Source: Methanosarcina sp. 2.H.T.1A.6 (GTDB taxonomy: Archaea; Halobacteriota; Methanosarcinia; Methanosarcinales; Methanosarcinaceae). From it: 64,000 nucleotides of DNA. The notes below the pieces were generated by a model. That model saw nothing but the letters and a program-made list of their open reading frames with translations, searched no databases and was not told the DNA's origin. Positions 28,177 to 38,377 of the stretch are shown piece after piece. The position numbers and the translations under genes are program-made. The first letter of the stretch is position 1. The number at the start of each line of letters is the position of its first letter. The DNA is taken from the NCBI RefSeq assembly GCF_000979455.1, contig NZ_JJOY01000048.1:62001-126000 (forward strand). The letters are read 5' to 3'.

Positions 28177-29796
28177 TCAGTTGCCTGCAACAGTCAGGTT
28201 TTCCCATTTGAACCTGTCATCCGGGCAGGCATGCAGGCAGCGCTGGCAGTTTGCTCCGTCACAGAGGTCGGTCCTTATTTTTACAGTCCCGTTGTCTTCC
28301 ATCCTGAGAGCTCCGTTGGGGCATACTTTTGCACACTGTTTGCAACCTGTGCAGTTTTCGATGACCATGGTAAGGTAGGTCCCGACTTTTTCAAGCACTT
28401 CAAGTCCTTCTTCTCCGAGTTCAGGAATATCTCTTTCAACCTGGCGGTCGATTTTAAGGTTCGTTGAAGGCTCGCTGATCATGGGGAGACTTTTCTTTTT
28501 CAGGAACTTCTGTAGCATCTTGAATGCCATACCCTCGTTCCAGTAGGCAAGTTCAAGCATATATGCTTCCTTAAAGGCCTCGGAGGTTGCGAACATCACA
28601 TGCGTGCCCAGGATTTCCTTTGCAATTGCCTGCAGTTCCCGGAGCCTGTCTTCAGAAAGCAGGATTTCCCGGGCAACAGTCAGGGAAGTGTTCCCTATCT
28701 GGGAGACATAATTTGCGTTGTAAGGGATCATTCCTACCTGGTGGGCTTTTGCGGCATCCATGTAAGTCCCGGCAGCTCCTGACATGTGAGCTATCTTGAG
28801 GTCTTCCATCCCAATGCCTGCAGCTGCACAGAGGGTAATGTGCCCTGCCCTGAGTGCCCCTATGGCTCTTCCGGCCGCTATAAGGTCTTTATCCGTAAAC
28901 TTGATCCCATCCTGAAGGTGAATGATGCCCTCAGGAGTCTTAATTTTTGGCAGAACTATTAGTTTGTTCCTTATCCCGGCTTCGATAAGGGCAATAACTC
29001 CTGTCCCTGTAATGCCTTTTGCAGTGACCTCACCCTTTTCCACAACATCCCCTGTCTTCGGGTTTACGAGGTCTCCCATGGCTGTTTTCATATCCCTGTC
29101 GAGCACGTAACAGCGCAGGTTTTCTCCTTCAAATTCGACATCGCAGATGGTATGCGGGGATGCAATGGACCCGCATTCGATTTCCTGACCTTCGAGAGCT
29201 GGACCGGCAGCAGCCGATCCGGTGTAAATAATCCCGTTTGATTTCAGGGCCATTTCGGCGTTTGTCCCGTAGTCCGTAGCGATCGCAATCTCATCACTCT
29301 CGATCATGCCTGCCTTTACTATAAGGGCAAGTGCATCGGCTCCAACCTCGTGTTTTATGGAGGGGGGCACAAACAGTTTGCAGTTCTTAAACTCCTCAAA
29401 TCCCTCGATTTCGGTCAGAGGTATGATTCGAGCGTCTCTGTTTTGTTCCTCAATATGATACTTCTGTTTCTTACGCTCGCCTGCGTATGCCAGGTCTTCA
29501 ATGGGAATTTCCTGAAAGATAGAGAGCTGGATAGGGTTTCCGCAGATTGATAACTTCTCCATCTCTTCAGGTTTTACTCCGAGTTCCGTAATTATATTTT
29601 TTACTGCTGTTGCCGAGAGCCCATGGGCTTTGTCAAGCCCGTAATGGATTGCAAAGTCAAGGTGGTCCATTACGTTTGCTCCCGGCAGGGGGTTCCGGAG
29701 AGTTATCACGGTTTTCTTAATCTTGCTGTTTTCCAGGTCAATTTTCTGGGCCCTGAATCCGCTGGTTCCCAGGTCAATTGCAACTCCTGTTTTCAT
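28177..29796 (-). CDS. ramA: RamA-like corrinoid reductive activase
   Basis: ATP-dependent iron-sulfur protein of 539 residues that returns oxidised Co(II) corrinoid to Co(I). Seen: N-terminal ASKHA-type ATPase region starting VAIDLGTSG (residues 5-13), a TDYGTNAE segment near 170, and a C-terminal ferredoxin domain with two [4Fe-4S] motifs, CxxCxxCxxxCP at about 489-500 and a second with CDGxxCxxC near 516. It is a paralog of RamA of methylamine systems. Genes around it are mtbA-like and mtsF, so its clients are probably methylthiol and methanol corrinoid proteins. Confidence 0.88.
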   Translation of the reverse strand: MKTGVAIDLGTSGFRAQKIDLENSKIKKTVITLRNPLPGANVMDHLDFAIHYGLDKAHGLSATAVKNIITELGVKPEEMEKLSICGNPIQLSIFQEIPIEDLAYAGERKKQKYHIEEQNRDARIIPLTEIEGFEEFKNCKLFVPPSIKHEVGADALALIVKAGMIESDEIAIATDYGTNAEMALKSNGIIYTGSAAAGPALEGQEIECGSIASPHTICDVEFEGENLRCYVLDRDMKTAMGDLVNPKTGDVVEKGEVTAKGITGTGVIALIEAGIRNKLIVLPKIKTPEGIIHLQDGIKFTDKDLIAAGRAIGALRAGHITLCAAAGIGMEDLKIAHMSGAAGTYMDAAKAHQVGMIPYNANYVSQIGNTSLTVAREILLSEDRLRELQAIAKEILGTHVMFATSEAFKEAYMLELAYWNEGMAFKMLQKFLKKKSLPMISEPSTNLKIDRQVERDIPELGEEGLEVLEKVGTYLTMVIENCTGCKQCAKVCPNGALRMEDNGTVKIRTDLCDGANCQRCLHACPDDRFKWENLTVAGN

Positions 29797-30102
29797 ATCT
29801 TAACCTCCTCCAAAAAAGTTTAAGACTTACTCAACTAATTATCTCAGCATTTGTTATTTTTAATAAATTTCAATAAGTTTTATGGCGAATAAGCTGTTCC
29901 GGTAAGTTTTGCTGAATCACTTGCCTGGATCTAGCTTCCTAAAATAACAGCCTGTTAGGGACCCGGTTCCGGATCTCCTCATTCCTGAGGTCCCTTCCTG
30001 GAAAAGTAAAAAAAATATGAATCGGGACAGAAAATCCCGAAGTTCTAATTGTTTTAGAGCTCCGGGATTTGCCCCTAAAAAATAAAGAAAGTTTGTGCCT
30101 TT
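29797..30102. other. Gap between mtbA-like and ramA-like genes
   Basis: Holds a probable minus-strand terminator for the mtbA-like gene: hairpin CGGGACAGAAAATCCCG (about 30023-30039) with an eight-base T-run on the minus strand at 30009-30017, and further left the ramA leader. No gene seen. Confidence 0.5.
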
Positions 30103-31122
30103 TCAGGCGTAGTATTCGTCTCTTGCTGCGACCATGGCTTTGATGTTCTCGAGAGGGGTCATGGGTGCAATTCCACAGCCTGGTGCGAGTACATCGATAC
30201 CGTCTGCAAGAGCCTGCTTGGCTTCGGCGTTGATCTTGTCAACAGGTCCGGGCAGCAGGGTGAACGGACTGGAGATGTTTCCTACTAACCTTGCTCTGGT
30301 TCCGATGATTTCCTTTGCCTTCTTTACGCTGCCGATTTTTTCTTCAACGCTGAGGCCTTCAAATCCGCAGTCTGCCATATAGTCGAGAACTGCGTTCACG
30401 TTTCCACAGATGTGAAGGATGGTTACGGAGTTCACATTGGCGGAGAACTTCTGCAGCCTTGGCTGGAGATACTGCTTGAAGGAGTCAGGGCTCATGAGGT
30501 CAGGGGAAGCGACAGGGTCTGCAATGGCAATAACGTCTGCACCTGCTTCGACCATTGCGTTTGCATAGATGATTGAGGCTTCAGTTGCGAGGTCCAGGGC
30601 CTGTTCGAAGAGTTCAGGTTTTTTGATGGACCATTTCATGAAGGATTTTACACTTATAAGGTCGGAAGCGACTGTGATAGGGCCTTCCATACCGCCAACG
30701 ATTGGCACATCAGGACCTACTTTTTCCCTGACGATCTTGATTGCTTCAAGTACTGCTGGAATTCTGCCTCTCTGAAGGAGGTCTGCAGGGATTGTTGCGC
30801 CTTCAATTTCTTTGGGGTAGGGGTGACCGGTGACGGAGGGCTGCCTGTTCTTGGTACCCATATTGATCTCACAGCCCATGGCCTCGACCAGGACGGTAAG
30901 GCAGTAGGGAACCCTTACAGCTTCAAGTCCGCTGAGCTCGTGGTTGGCGAGTGCCAGCTTTGCCATAAGTTCAGGGCTGGTGTGGGATTCAGGCCAGGGG
31001 GCTCCGACTTCATCCATAAGTTCTACAATCCCCGTCTGGGTCACGGAACAAACTGGTGTTTTGTCAACGGGCTTGCCTTCAAGGGCAGCTAAAAGTCTTG
31101 TTTTAAGTGTGAATTCGCTCAT
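30103..31122 (-). CDS. mtbA: MtbA-type methylcobamide:CoM methyltransferase
   Basis: Zinc enzyme of the uroporphyrinogen-decarboxylase fold that moves the methyl group from a methyl-corrinoid protein to CoM. Starting at ATG 31122 the protein has 339 residues and the zinc ligands fall at H237, C239 and C316, the numbering of M. barkeri MtbA, which supports this start over Met codons at 31131 or 31158; the AGGT site also fits. It is followed by the RamA-like gene. In M. acetivorans this would be an MtbA paralog separate from the methylamine one; its likely donors are MtsF or MtaC-type proteins. Confidence 0.88.
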   Translation of the reverse strand: MSEFTLKTRLLAALEGKPVDKTPVCSVTQTGIVELMDEVGAPWPESHTSPELMAKLALANHELSGLEAVRVPYCLTVLVEAMGCEINMGTKNRQPSVTGHPYPKEIEGATIPADLLQRGRIPAVLEAIKIVREKVGPDVPIVGGMEGPITVASDLISVKSFMKWSIKKPELFEQALDLATEASIIYANAMVEAGADVIAIADPVASPDLMSPDSFKQYLQPRLQKFSANVNSVTILHICGNVNAVLDYMADCGFEGLSVEEKIGSVKKAKEIIGTRARLVGNISSPFTLLPGPVDKINAEAKQALADGIDVLAPGCGIAPMTPLENIKAMVAARDEYYA

Positions 31123-31262
31123 ATCGGTCATACCTTTTTTACTTCTATTCTTATACATATATTTTTATTCCAATTTAATTGTCTACTTGACAATATTATA
31201 TAGACCTTTTCAATCCAAAATGTTTCACACTCTGGACAAGAGTATCCAGAGTTCAAAATCTA

Positions 31263-31508
31263 TTAAAAAACTGTAGTTCTATACTGATGAATGGAGCCAG
31301 CTAGTGCCTTATGAATCAGCTTTTTTGTCTCGCCTGAGCAGGAGTGAGAATCATGGCAGTAAAAACAATTCTCTAGCTTCTCAATTGAGTTAGGATACGA
31401 ATATTTTTTAGTTACCAAATTATAAAAGCTAATTGCCGAGAATTTTTTTTGGCCGTTTTTTAAATAAATCATGTAATTAATTTTAACTCTATTATCCAGG
31501 TTCTTCAT
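31263..31508 (-). CDS. Possible small Cys/His protein
   Basis: 81-residue frame with a CHDSHSC cluster (CxxxxxC with His) and a basic start. The site before ATG 31508 is weak and nothing homologous is recognised. It could be a real small zinc protein or chance. It is read away from the P-type ATPase and downstream of nothing on its strand. The rest of the 31123-31681 gap holds only promoter-like AT-rich sequence. Confidence 0.35.
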   Translation of the reverse strand: MKNLDNRVKINYMIYLKNGQKKFSAISFYNLVTKKYSYPNSIEKLENCFYCHDSHSCSGETKKLIHKALAGSIHQYRTTVF

Positions 31509-31681
31509 TTCTTCCAATCTTTTTCCATCCTCTATTTTCTACTATCCGGTTCTGTAATCGGTAAAATCTCTATTAAATACCAGCCTCGGATAATTGATTA
31601 TTCTGGATTTTTGAAGTAATTCGGCAGATTCGTAACGTTAAGTTTCTTATTCTTGCGTCACATTGAACTATAGGGGATTGG

Positions 31682-34531
31682 ATGGAAAAGGAATTGGCTG
31701 GAAATACAAATAGGGTATGCTCTCCGCGGGGCGATGAACATCTTATTTCTCTTCCGGAATTTCTAAAAAGGTTCGAAACGGACGAAAACGGGCTCAATGA
31801 ACAGGAAGCTACACGAAGGCTTCAGGAATGCGGACCAAATATCCTCGAAGAAGCCGGAAAGGAAAGCATACTTAAGAGATACGTCCGTCAGTTCCGTAAT
31901 TTTTTCGCTGTCCTGCTGACCGTAGGAGCGATTCTATCTTTTCTTGGCGAGTACCTTGATCCCGGGCAGGGAAATATCTATATAGGGGTTGCTCTTTTCG
32001 CAGTCGTTCTCCTTAACGGGACTTTCACGTTTGTGCAGGAGTATCAGGCTGCAAAGACAATGGAAAGTTTCCGGCAGCTTCTACCTCCTCATGCAAAGGT
32101 CTTCAGGGATGGAAAAGTAAGGGATGTCCTGGCTTCGGAACTTGTGGCAGGGGATGTTGTCCTTATTGAAGAGGGGGATAAGGTTCCTGCCGATGGGCGT
32201 CTGATTGAAACCAATTCCCTGAAAGTGGACAATTCAACCCTGACCGGGGAATCAGAGCCGCAGTTGCGTTCTCTTGAATGCACTAATTCGAATCTGCTGG
32301 AATGCCGGAATATGGTTTTTTCCGGAACTCTCGTACAGAGCGGGAACGGTAAAGCCGTTGTTTTCGGTACTGGACAGGATACCCAGATCGGAAGCCTCGC
32401 AACGCTTACAGAGCAGACATTATCCGTGGACACCCCTATCCGAAAAGAACTCAACCATTTCATAAAGATTATTTCAGCAATTGCGATTTTCCTTGGAATT
32501 ACCTTTTTCCTGCTCGCATTCTTTCTCCAGAATATTTTTCTCGCAAGCCTTATCTTTGCCATAGGAATCATTGTTGCCAATGTTCCTGAAGGGCTTTTGC
32601 CCACAGTTACGCTTGCCCTCAGCCTTGCTTCCCGAAGAATGGCCTCCCGGAATGCCCTTATAAAACAGCTTGAGTCTGTGGAAACCCTGGGCTCGACTAC
32701 TGTGATTTGCACGGACAAAACCGGGACCCTTACTCAGAACAGGATGGCAGTAAATTCTCTTATCGTAGGGTTTGAAACTCTGGAGCCTAAAAAACCTTCC
32801 CTTTCTCAAGAAGGCTCTGCAGGGCAGGATGCAGAAGATGGTACAAAAAAAGGTCTTGCGGAGAAAGGTACTTACTCAGGCGCAAAAGGAGTTCCTGTTA
32901 CAGGAAATCCCGTATGGAATCCGGAAAAGATTCCTCCGGTTTTTATAAGGGTTGCAGGGCTCTGCAATAACGCGAAACTTTACGACTCGCCTCCCGGATA
33001 CACTGGCGACCCGACAGAAGGTGCGCTTCTTGTTTTTGCGAACAGTTTCGTAGATGTAAAAGAACTCCAGCAAGAGTATCCGAGGCTGGAGGAGTTTCCT
33101 TTCGATTCCCTTACCCGACGCATGGAAGTTGTCTGCCGCACTCCCGAAGGCAAACTTGAGGTATACCTTAAAGGCGCTCCGGAAGTGGTTGTGGAAATGT
33201 GCGGGTCAGTTATGGAGTCCGGAGAAATCCGAAAACTGGATGATGCCAGGCAAAAAGAGCTTCTGGAAAGGCACCTGAGGCTGGCAGAAAAAGGAGAAAG
33301 GATAATTGCCCTTGCGTTCAGGCAGGCAGAAGCACAGAACGAGTATACCGGAGATTTTATTTTTCTGGGTTTCATCGGGATTGTAGACCCACCGCGCCCT
33401 GAAGCCAGAGAAGCTATTGCGAAATGTCATGCTGCCGGGATCAAGGTTGTCATGATCACAGGTGACCACCCGGTTACCGCAGAGTCAATTGCCAGGGATG
33501 TAGGACTTGCGGTATCCGGAAAACCTGAGATTATTACCGGAGACGAGCTGAAATCCCTCTCCCGTACAGAGCTTGCTTCCCGGCTTAAAAACCCGAGTAT
33601 TGTTTTTGCCCGAACCTCTCCTGTACAGAAGTTGAAAATTGTACAGCTCTTCCAGGCAGAAGGAGAGATCGTGACCATGACCGGCGATGGGGTAAACGAT
33701 GCTCCTGCTATCAAGAATGCCGATATGGGGGTCGCTATGGGCAGCGGCACGGATGTGGCTCGCGAAGCCGCAGACATGGTGCTTCTGGACGACAATTTTG
33801 CTACGATAGTAAATGCTGTAGAAGAGGGCAGAACCGTCTTTGATAACATAAAAAAGTTTATTGTTTACATCCTTACAAGCAATATCCCCGAGATCCTGCC
33901 CTTCATAGCTTTTGTTCTCCTTTCTATTCCCCTTCCTATGACTGTCCAGCTTATCCTGGCAATCGACCTGGGGACTGATATCCTTCCTGCCATTACTCTG
34001 GGGGTGGAAAAAGGAGAGGGAGATATTATGAAGAGGCCTCCCAGACCAAGGAATGAAAAGTTATTAACTCCCCAGGTGCTTTTGACATCCTATGGAGTAA
34101 AAGGGCCTATAGAGGCTGCTGCAGGTTTCTTCTGTTATTTTGCCGTACTTTTTGATGGGGGCTGGAGTTTCGGTGAGCAGCTTGCAAACACTAATCCCCT
34201 TTATATGCAGGCAATAACCGCTTTCTTCTCCGCCGTGATCATTTGCCAGATCGCTAATGTGTTTGCTTCAAGAACCCGGTTTCAGTCTGTCTTCTCAATG
34301 GGACTGTTCAGCAACCGCCCGGTTCTCCTGGGAATTGCAAGCGAACTCCTGATTCTTGCCCTCATTATCTGGAATCCATTTGCTAACCTTATCTTCAACA
34401 CCGCTCCAATTGATCTCAGGTACATGTTACTCGCCGTTCCTTTTGCGGTTTTCCTCCTGGGGATCGATGAACTGAGGAAATATCTCCTGAGAACTAATGT
34501 GAACTGGGCAGCTAGATTCTTTAAATGGTGA
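31682..34531 (+). CDS. P-type ATPase of the Na,K-ATPase-like (IIC) group
   Basis: 949-residue cation pump: TGES at 188-191, M4 motif NVPEGL with E303, phosphorylation site D345 in CTDKTGT, hinge TGDGVNDAP, and M5-M6 TSNIPEI and IDLGTD segments. The run from the PEGL motif through DKTGT and the TSNIPE/IDLGTD/DIMKRPPR region closely match animal Na,K- and H,K-ATPase alpha subunits, including residues equivalent to Glu327, Asn776, Glu779, Asp804 and Asp808 of the K+/Na+ sites. No beta subunit is visible. Expected to exchange Na+ or H+ for K+ at the cytoplasmic membrane. The N-terminal extension is short (about 20 residues). Confidence 0.88.
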   Translation: MEKELAGNTNRVCSPRGDEHLISLPEFLKRFETDENGLNEQEATRRLQECGPNILEEAGKESILKRYVRQFRNFFAVLLTVGAILSFLGEYLDPGQGNIYIGVALFAVVLLNGTFTFVQEYQAAKTMESFRQLLPPHAKVFRDGKVRDVLASELVAGDVVLIEEGDKVPADGRLIETNSLKVDNSTLTGESEPQLRSLECTNSNLLECRNMVFSGTLVQSGNGKAVVFGTGQDTQIGSLATLTEQTLSVDTPIRKELNHFIKIISAIAIFLGITFFLLAFFLQNIFLASLIFAIGIIVANVPEGLLPTVTLALSLASRRMASRNALIKQLESVETLGSTTVICTDKTGTLTQNRMAVNSLIVGFETLEPKKPSLSQEGSAGQDAEDGTKKGLAEKGTYSGAKGVPVTGNPVWNPEKIPPVFIRVAGLCNNAKLYDSPPGYTGDPTEGALLVFANSFVDVKELQQEYPRLEEFPFDSLTRRMEVVCRTPEGKLEVYLKGAPEVVVEMCGSVMESGEIRKLDDARQKELLERHLRLAEKGERIIALAFRQAEAQNEYTGDFIFLGFIGIVDPPRPEAREAIAKCHAAGIKVVMITGDHPVTAESIARDVGLAVSGKPEIITGDELKSLSRTELASRLKNPSIVFARTSPVQKLKIVQLFQAEGEIVTMTGDGVNDAPAIKNADMGVAMGSGTDVAREAADMVLLDDNFATIVNAVEEGRTVFDNIKKFIVYILTSNIPEILPFIAFVLLSIPLPMTVQLILAIDLGTDILPAITLGVEKGEGDIMKRPPRPRNEKLLTPQVLLTSYGVKGPIEAAAGFFCYFAVLFDGGWSFGEQLANTNPLYMQAITAFFSAVIICQIANVFASRTRFQSVFSMGLFSNRPVLLGIASELLILALIIWNPFANLIFNTAPIDLRYMLLAVPFAVFLLGIDELRKYLLRTNVNWAARFFKW

Positions 34532-34599
34532 TCCGGTCACTTCCGAGGATAAATTACTCTGGACTCAAAATGGCTAGAAGGGTATTTTTAAAGGCAGGC

Positions 34600-34680
34600 T
34601 GGAAGAGAAAGCTGACATGCCGGAAAAGAAAGCTGGCATGTTGGAAAAGAAAGCTGACATACTGGAAGAGAAAGCTGATA
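34600..34680. repeat. 21-bp tandem repeat, 3.9 copies
   Basis: Units TGGAAGAGAAAGCTGACATGC at 34600, 34621, 34642 and 34663 (last partial), with one to three changes each. The period is a multiple of three, but no open frame with a start codon uses it. It lies 70 bases beyond the ATPase stop. The rest of the 34532-34956 gap is AT-rich and holds TATA-like TTTATAAAATATGC upstream of the kinase. Confidence 0.85.
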
Positions 34681-34956
34681 CATAACTTATGAGATAGTAT
34701 GATAGTAAATTATGTGACAATTAACACTTTTGGCAAGTTCTTTTTTTTGCTTCTTATTTAATATATTTTTTTATAAAATATGCTATATATCCGTTTTTTT
34801 GATAATAAAGCCTTATTATTCCCTTTAACTACTGACTCAGGATAAATTTTTATACTATGTATGTGGAGTATTTTATATATTTATCATCCCAAGTCTATCT
34901 GCTACAATTATTTTTTAACCCCCCCTATTCTGTTTCAACCCAGCCGAGTTCATAAT

Positions 34957-37900
34957 ATGAATGTAAGTAGAAAAATTTTTGTTATTATCTATATCATTTT
35001 TGCCCTCCTTACTTCGCTCGTCATTTTTGCGTCTCAGAATATCCTCTACTCGAGTTTTTCCGACCTTGAGGAGAAAGAGGCAATTGGCACAGTGGAAAAT
35101 ATACATAATGTAATTGATTTCCAGATCATACAACTGGATGAGACAAACTCTGCCCTTTCTTCAAGGGAAGACATCAGGGCTTTTATGCTAAGTGAGAATC
35201 AAGAAGATCTTGGCAGAACTGTGCTCACTGATCTTTTTACCCTGAGTGGATGCGACTTCATTTTTTTTGTAAATAGTTCTGGGCACATAATATACTCCCA
35301 GGTTTCGGATTCAATATACGCCAGTAATGCTTCTAATGACTCAATAATTCCTGAAATCAACCAACAAATAAATGCTGGAAGTCTTCTTTGCGGGGGGGAA
35401 ATGAGTCCTTTAAATGGGATGCTCCTGCTGAAAAACGGACCTGCAATTGTTTCCTGCCGTCCCGTATCTGCTGCATACGATAACAGGGAAATAATCGGCA
35501 CAATAATCCTGGGGATGAATCTGGATTCCGGTTTCGTCGAGTCCATCCAGAAAATTACAGGAAATCCGGTTTTGCTTTACAGTCCTGATAGCGTGCCTCC
35601 TGATTTCCAGCAAGTCTTTTTCGAAAATGGAAATGAGAGTTTCACACATATTGTAGAGGGGGACAGGTTAGCAGGTTATTATATCCACGAAGACCTTAAC
35701 GGAAATCCAACCGTCATGGTTCGGGCGGATGCTGACAGGAACATCTATGCAGAAGGCAGGAAGTCCCTTAAGTATATAGTACTCTTCCTCCTGTTTTCAG
35801 GTCTCATGGTCGGAGCAGTCTGTAAGTTCCTTCTTGATAGGGAGGTAGTATCCAGAATTGTTGCCATTGATAATTTTGTAGAAAAAGTGGGGAAGGACGA
35901 AAGTTTCTCAGCACATTGTATTATGAACGGGGATGATGAGCTCTCAAGGTTAACTGAAGGAATAAACCGGATGCTTGATCGTCTGAAAATAAATTCTGAT
36001 AAATCTAAAGCTCAGGAACACGAGAAGAGGGTTATTCTTAACTCTCTCAGCGAACTCGTGATCTTTATGGATATTGAGCTGAGAATCGTCTGGGCAAACA
36101 GGGCTTCTCTGGACCATGCAGGTCTTAAGCTTGAAAACATTATTGGGCACAGATATGAGGAATTTTCTCCAATGTCCGATGCTGTTTCCGGAGAATCTTT
36201 TGCACAAAAAGCGCTTGAATCCGGAAATGAGGAGTTCGGAGAGGTAGTTACTCCGGACGGAAAAGTCTGGATGATCCGTGCAAATCTGATAAAGGATAAT
36301 AACGGAAGAGTAACCGGAGTCCTGCAAACAGGGCTCGATATTACAGCATACAAACGTTCTGAAGAGAAGCTCCTTCAGGCAAAACTGGAAGCTGAGGCTG
36401 CCAGCTGTACAAAGAGTGAGTTCCTTGCCAATATGAGCCATGAACTGCGGACACCTCTGAATTCCATCATTGGTTTTTCAGACATACTGCTTGAGAGAGT
36501 TTTTGGGGAACTCAACGGAAAACAGCTGAGATATGTTAATAACATCTCTACCAGCGGAAAACATCTTCTGGGACTTATAAATGACATTCTTGACCTCTCA
36601 AAAGTAGAAGCCGGAAAAATGGAGTTGCACTACAGTGAGTTTTCTATTGACCCGGTTTTCGAAGAGGTGAAGGCTACTCTTTCTCCTCTTACCCAGGTAA
36701 AATCTCTTGAAATAAGCTTTAAGGTAGAACCGGATTTTGCAGCTATTCAAGCCGACAGAAACCGTTTTATTCAGATTCTTTACAATCTTGTAAGCAATGC
36801 GGTCAAGTTTACCCCGGAAGGAGGCAAGATATCTGTCCACTGTAAAAAAAGCGGAAACCGAGCTATTTTTTCTGTAACGGACACAGGGATTGGTATTTCT
36901 TCTGAAGACCAGAAAAAACTTTTCCAGCCCTTTACTCAGATCGATGCATCATCCGCCAAGCAGTACTGCGGGACAGGGCTTGGGCTTGCTCTCGTGAAGA
37001 AAATTGTACATCTACACCAGGGAGACATCTGGGTTGAAAGTGAACTTGAGAAAGGCAGTACTTTTATGTTTATAATTCCGCTCACTAAACCGCCTGAGTC
37101 CCGAAAAGCCGATACTAAGGAAATTGACGATTTAATGCTTGAGTTTGAAATGAATAAAGCAGCTACCTTTTCCGTGAAAGAGTGTGCCGAAGACCTGCAG
37201 GACGAAATCGAGCTTCCTGAGATACTTCTTCCTGAAAAGAGTATTGGAGCGCAGAATCTTGTTCTCGTAGTTGATGACGAGATGAATTCCAATGAACTTA
37301 TTTCAGTTGTTCTCAGGGAAGACGGGTACAGTACAGCCTCTCTATATAGAGGAAAAGATGTTTTATACGTTGCAAAGAAACTGAAACCTTATGTTATCAC
37401 GTTAGATGTTTTCCTTCCTGATACTAACGGCTGGGGTGTCCTGAGACAGCTGAAGAGCGATCCTGAGACAGCCCGCATTCCCATACTTATTATTTCAGTG
37501 ACAGATAATAACGAGCTGGGAATTGCCTTTGGGGCAACTTATTCCTTTACAAAGCCAGTAAAAAGAATCGAACTGCTGGATTCCTTAAGAGAGATCACAG
37601 GTAAGTTCAGGTTCGAAGAGCCAAGGATTCTTATCATTGACGACGATGATAATGCAGTGGAACTGCTGAGTTCAATGATTGAACCCGAAGGCTTTGAGGT
37701 GGTAAAGGCTTATAGTGGGCAGGAAGGTCTGGACAGCCTCTTTTCCGAGCAGCAGCCAGATATTCTTATCCTCGATCTACTGATGCCGGGAATAAGTGGA
37801 TTTGAGGTAATTTCCCGCATGAGAGCAGATGAGAAGACAAAAGACATTCCTTTAATTGTATGTACCGCAGGAGAGTTTACTGAGAAGAATATTGAAGAAC

Positions 37901-38040
37901 TGAACGGTGAACTTAAGGAGCGTTTTATTTCTATTCTTAAAAAGGGTACATTCGGAAGAAAAGAGTTAATTAATAGGATAAAACAATTAGCTATGCTGAA
38001 GAGGCGTGAAGATGAAAGAAATTCTTATTGTCGAAGATAA
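34957..38040 (+). CDS. Hybrid sensor histidine kinase with two receiver domains
   Basis: 1,027 residues from ATG 34957 (an upstream in-frame ATG at 34861 gives an unlikely N-terminus with no site). Order: TM1 (about 7-27), extracytoplasmic sensor of about 230 residues, TM2 (about 268-290), HAMP-like linker, PAS (about 350-460), HisKA with H495 in SHELRTPLNS, HATPase_c (N box NLVSNAVKF, G boxes DTGIGIS and GTGLGLAL), REC1 with D817 and REC2 with D940. REC2 has changed surroundings (ILKKGTFG instead of a KP pair), so it may be a poor phosphoacceptor. The cytoplasmic phosphorelay partner is likely the overlapping response regulator. Confidence 0.9.
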   Translation: MNVSRKIFVIIYIIFALLTSLVIFASQNILYSSFSDLEEKEAIGTVENIHNVIDFQIIQLDETNSALSSREDIRAFMLSENQEDLGRTVLTDLFTLSGCDFIFFVNSSGHIIYSQVSDSIYASNASNDSIIPEINQQINAGSLLCGGEMSPLNGMLLLKNGPAIVSCRPVSAAYDNREIIGTIILGMNLDSGFVESIQKITGNPVLLYSPDSVPPDFQQVFFENGNESFTHIVEGDRLAGYYIHEDLNGNPTVMVRADADRNIYAEGRKSLKYIVLFLLFSGLMVGAVCKFLLDREVVSRIVAIDNFVEKVGKDESFSAHCIMNGDDELSRLTEGINRMLDRLKINSDKSKAQEHEKRVILNSLSELVIFMDIELRIVWANRASLDHAGLKLENIIGHRYEEFSPMSDAVSGESFAQKALESGNEEFGEVVTPDGKVWMIRANLIKDNNGRVTGVLQTGLDITAYKRSEEKLLQAKLEAEAASCTKSEFLANMSHELRTPLNSIIGFSDILLERVFGELNGKQLRYVNNISTSGKHLLGLINDILDLSKVEAGKMELHYSEFSIDPVFEEVKATLSPLTQVKSLEISFKVEPDFAAIQADRNRFIQILYNLVSNAVKFTPEGGKISVHCKKSGNRAIFSVTDTGIGISSEDQKKLFQPFTQIDASSAKQYCGTGLGLALVKKIVHLHQGDIWVESELEKGSTFMFIIPLTKPPESRKADTKEIDDLMLEFEMNKAATFSVKECAEDLQDEIELPEILLPEKSIGAQNLVLVVDDEMNSNELISVVLREDGYSTASLYRGKDVLYVAKKLKPYVITLDVFLPDTNGWGVLRQLKSDPETARIPILIISVTDNNELGIAFGATYSFTKPVKRIELLDSLREITGKFRFEEPRILIIDDDDNAVELLSSMIEPEGFEVVKAYSGQEGLDSLFSEQQPDILILDLLMPGISGFEVISRMRADEKTKDIPLIVCTAGEFTEKNIEELNGELKERFISILKKGTFGRKELINRIKQLAMLKRREDERNSYCRR

Positions 38041-38377
38041 CCCCATGAACATGGAACTGATCCTGGACCTCCTTGAGTTTTACGGCCACCGTGTCACAGA
38101 AGCTGAGGACGGGATAAAGGCTCTTGAACGCCTTGCTGAGAAAAAGTTCGATCTTATCCTCCTCGATATGCAACTTCCTAAAATGGATGGGCTTGAGGTT
38201 ATGGACAGGATCAAAAAGAACCCTGCTATTGCAGATATTCCAGTGATAGCTGTCACAGCCCATGCTATGAAGGGAAGTGAAGAACACTTTATCGAAATGG
38301 GATGTGTGGATTATATCTCAAAACCCATAGATATCCACAGGTTCAGGTCCCTTATCGATAAATATCTGGGAGACTAA
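38012..38377 (+). CDS. Single-domain response regulator (DivK/Spo0F-like)
   Basis: 121-residue receiver domain with D9 and D10 region EDN, phosphoacceptor D52 in LLDMQLP, and K104 in SKPID; no output domain. ATG 38012 lies 29 bases inside the 3' end of the kinase gene and is preceded by GAGG, so translation is coupled. Expected to take phosphate from REC domains of the kinase and act by protein-protein contact, as no DNA-binding domain is attached. The Msr gene downstream is a possible but unproven target. Confidence 0.9.
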   Translation: MKEILIVEDNPMNMELILDLLEFYGHRVTEAEDGIKALERLAEKKFDLILLDMQLPKMDGLEVMDRIKKNPAIADIPVIAVTAHAMKGSEEHFIEMGCVDYISKPIDIHRFRSLIDKYLGD

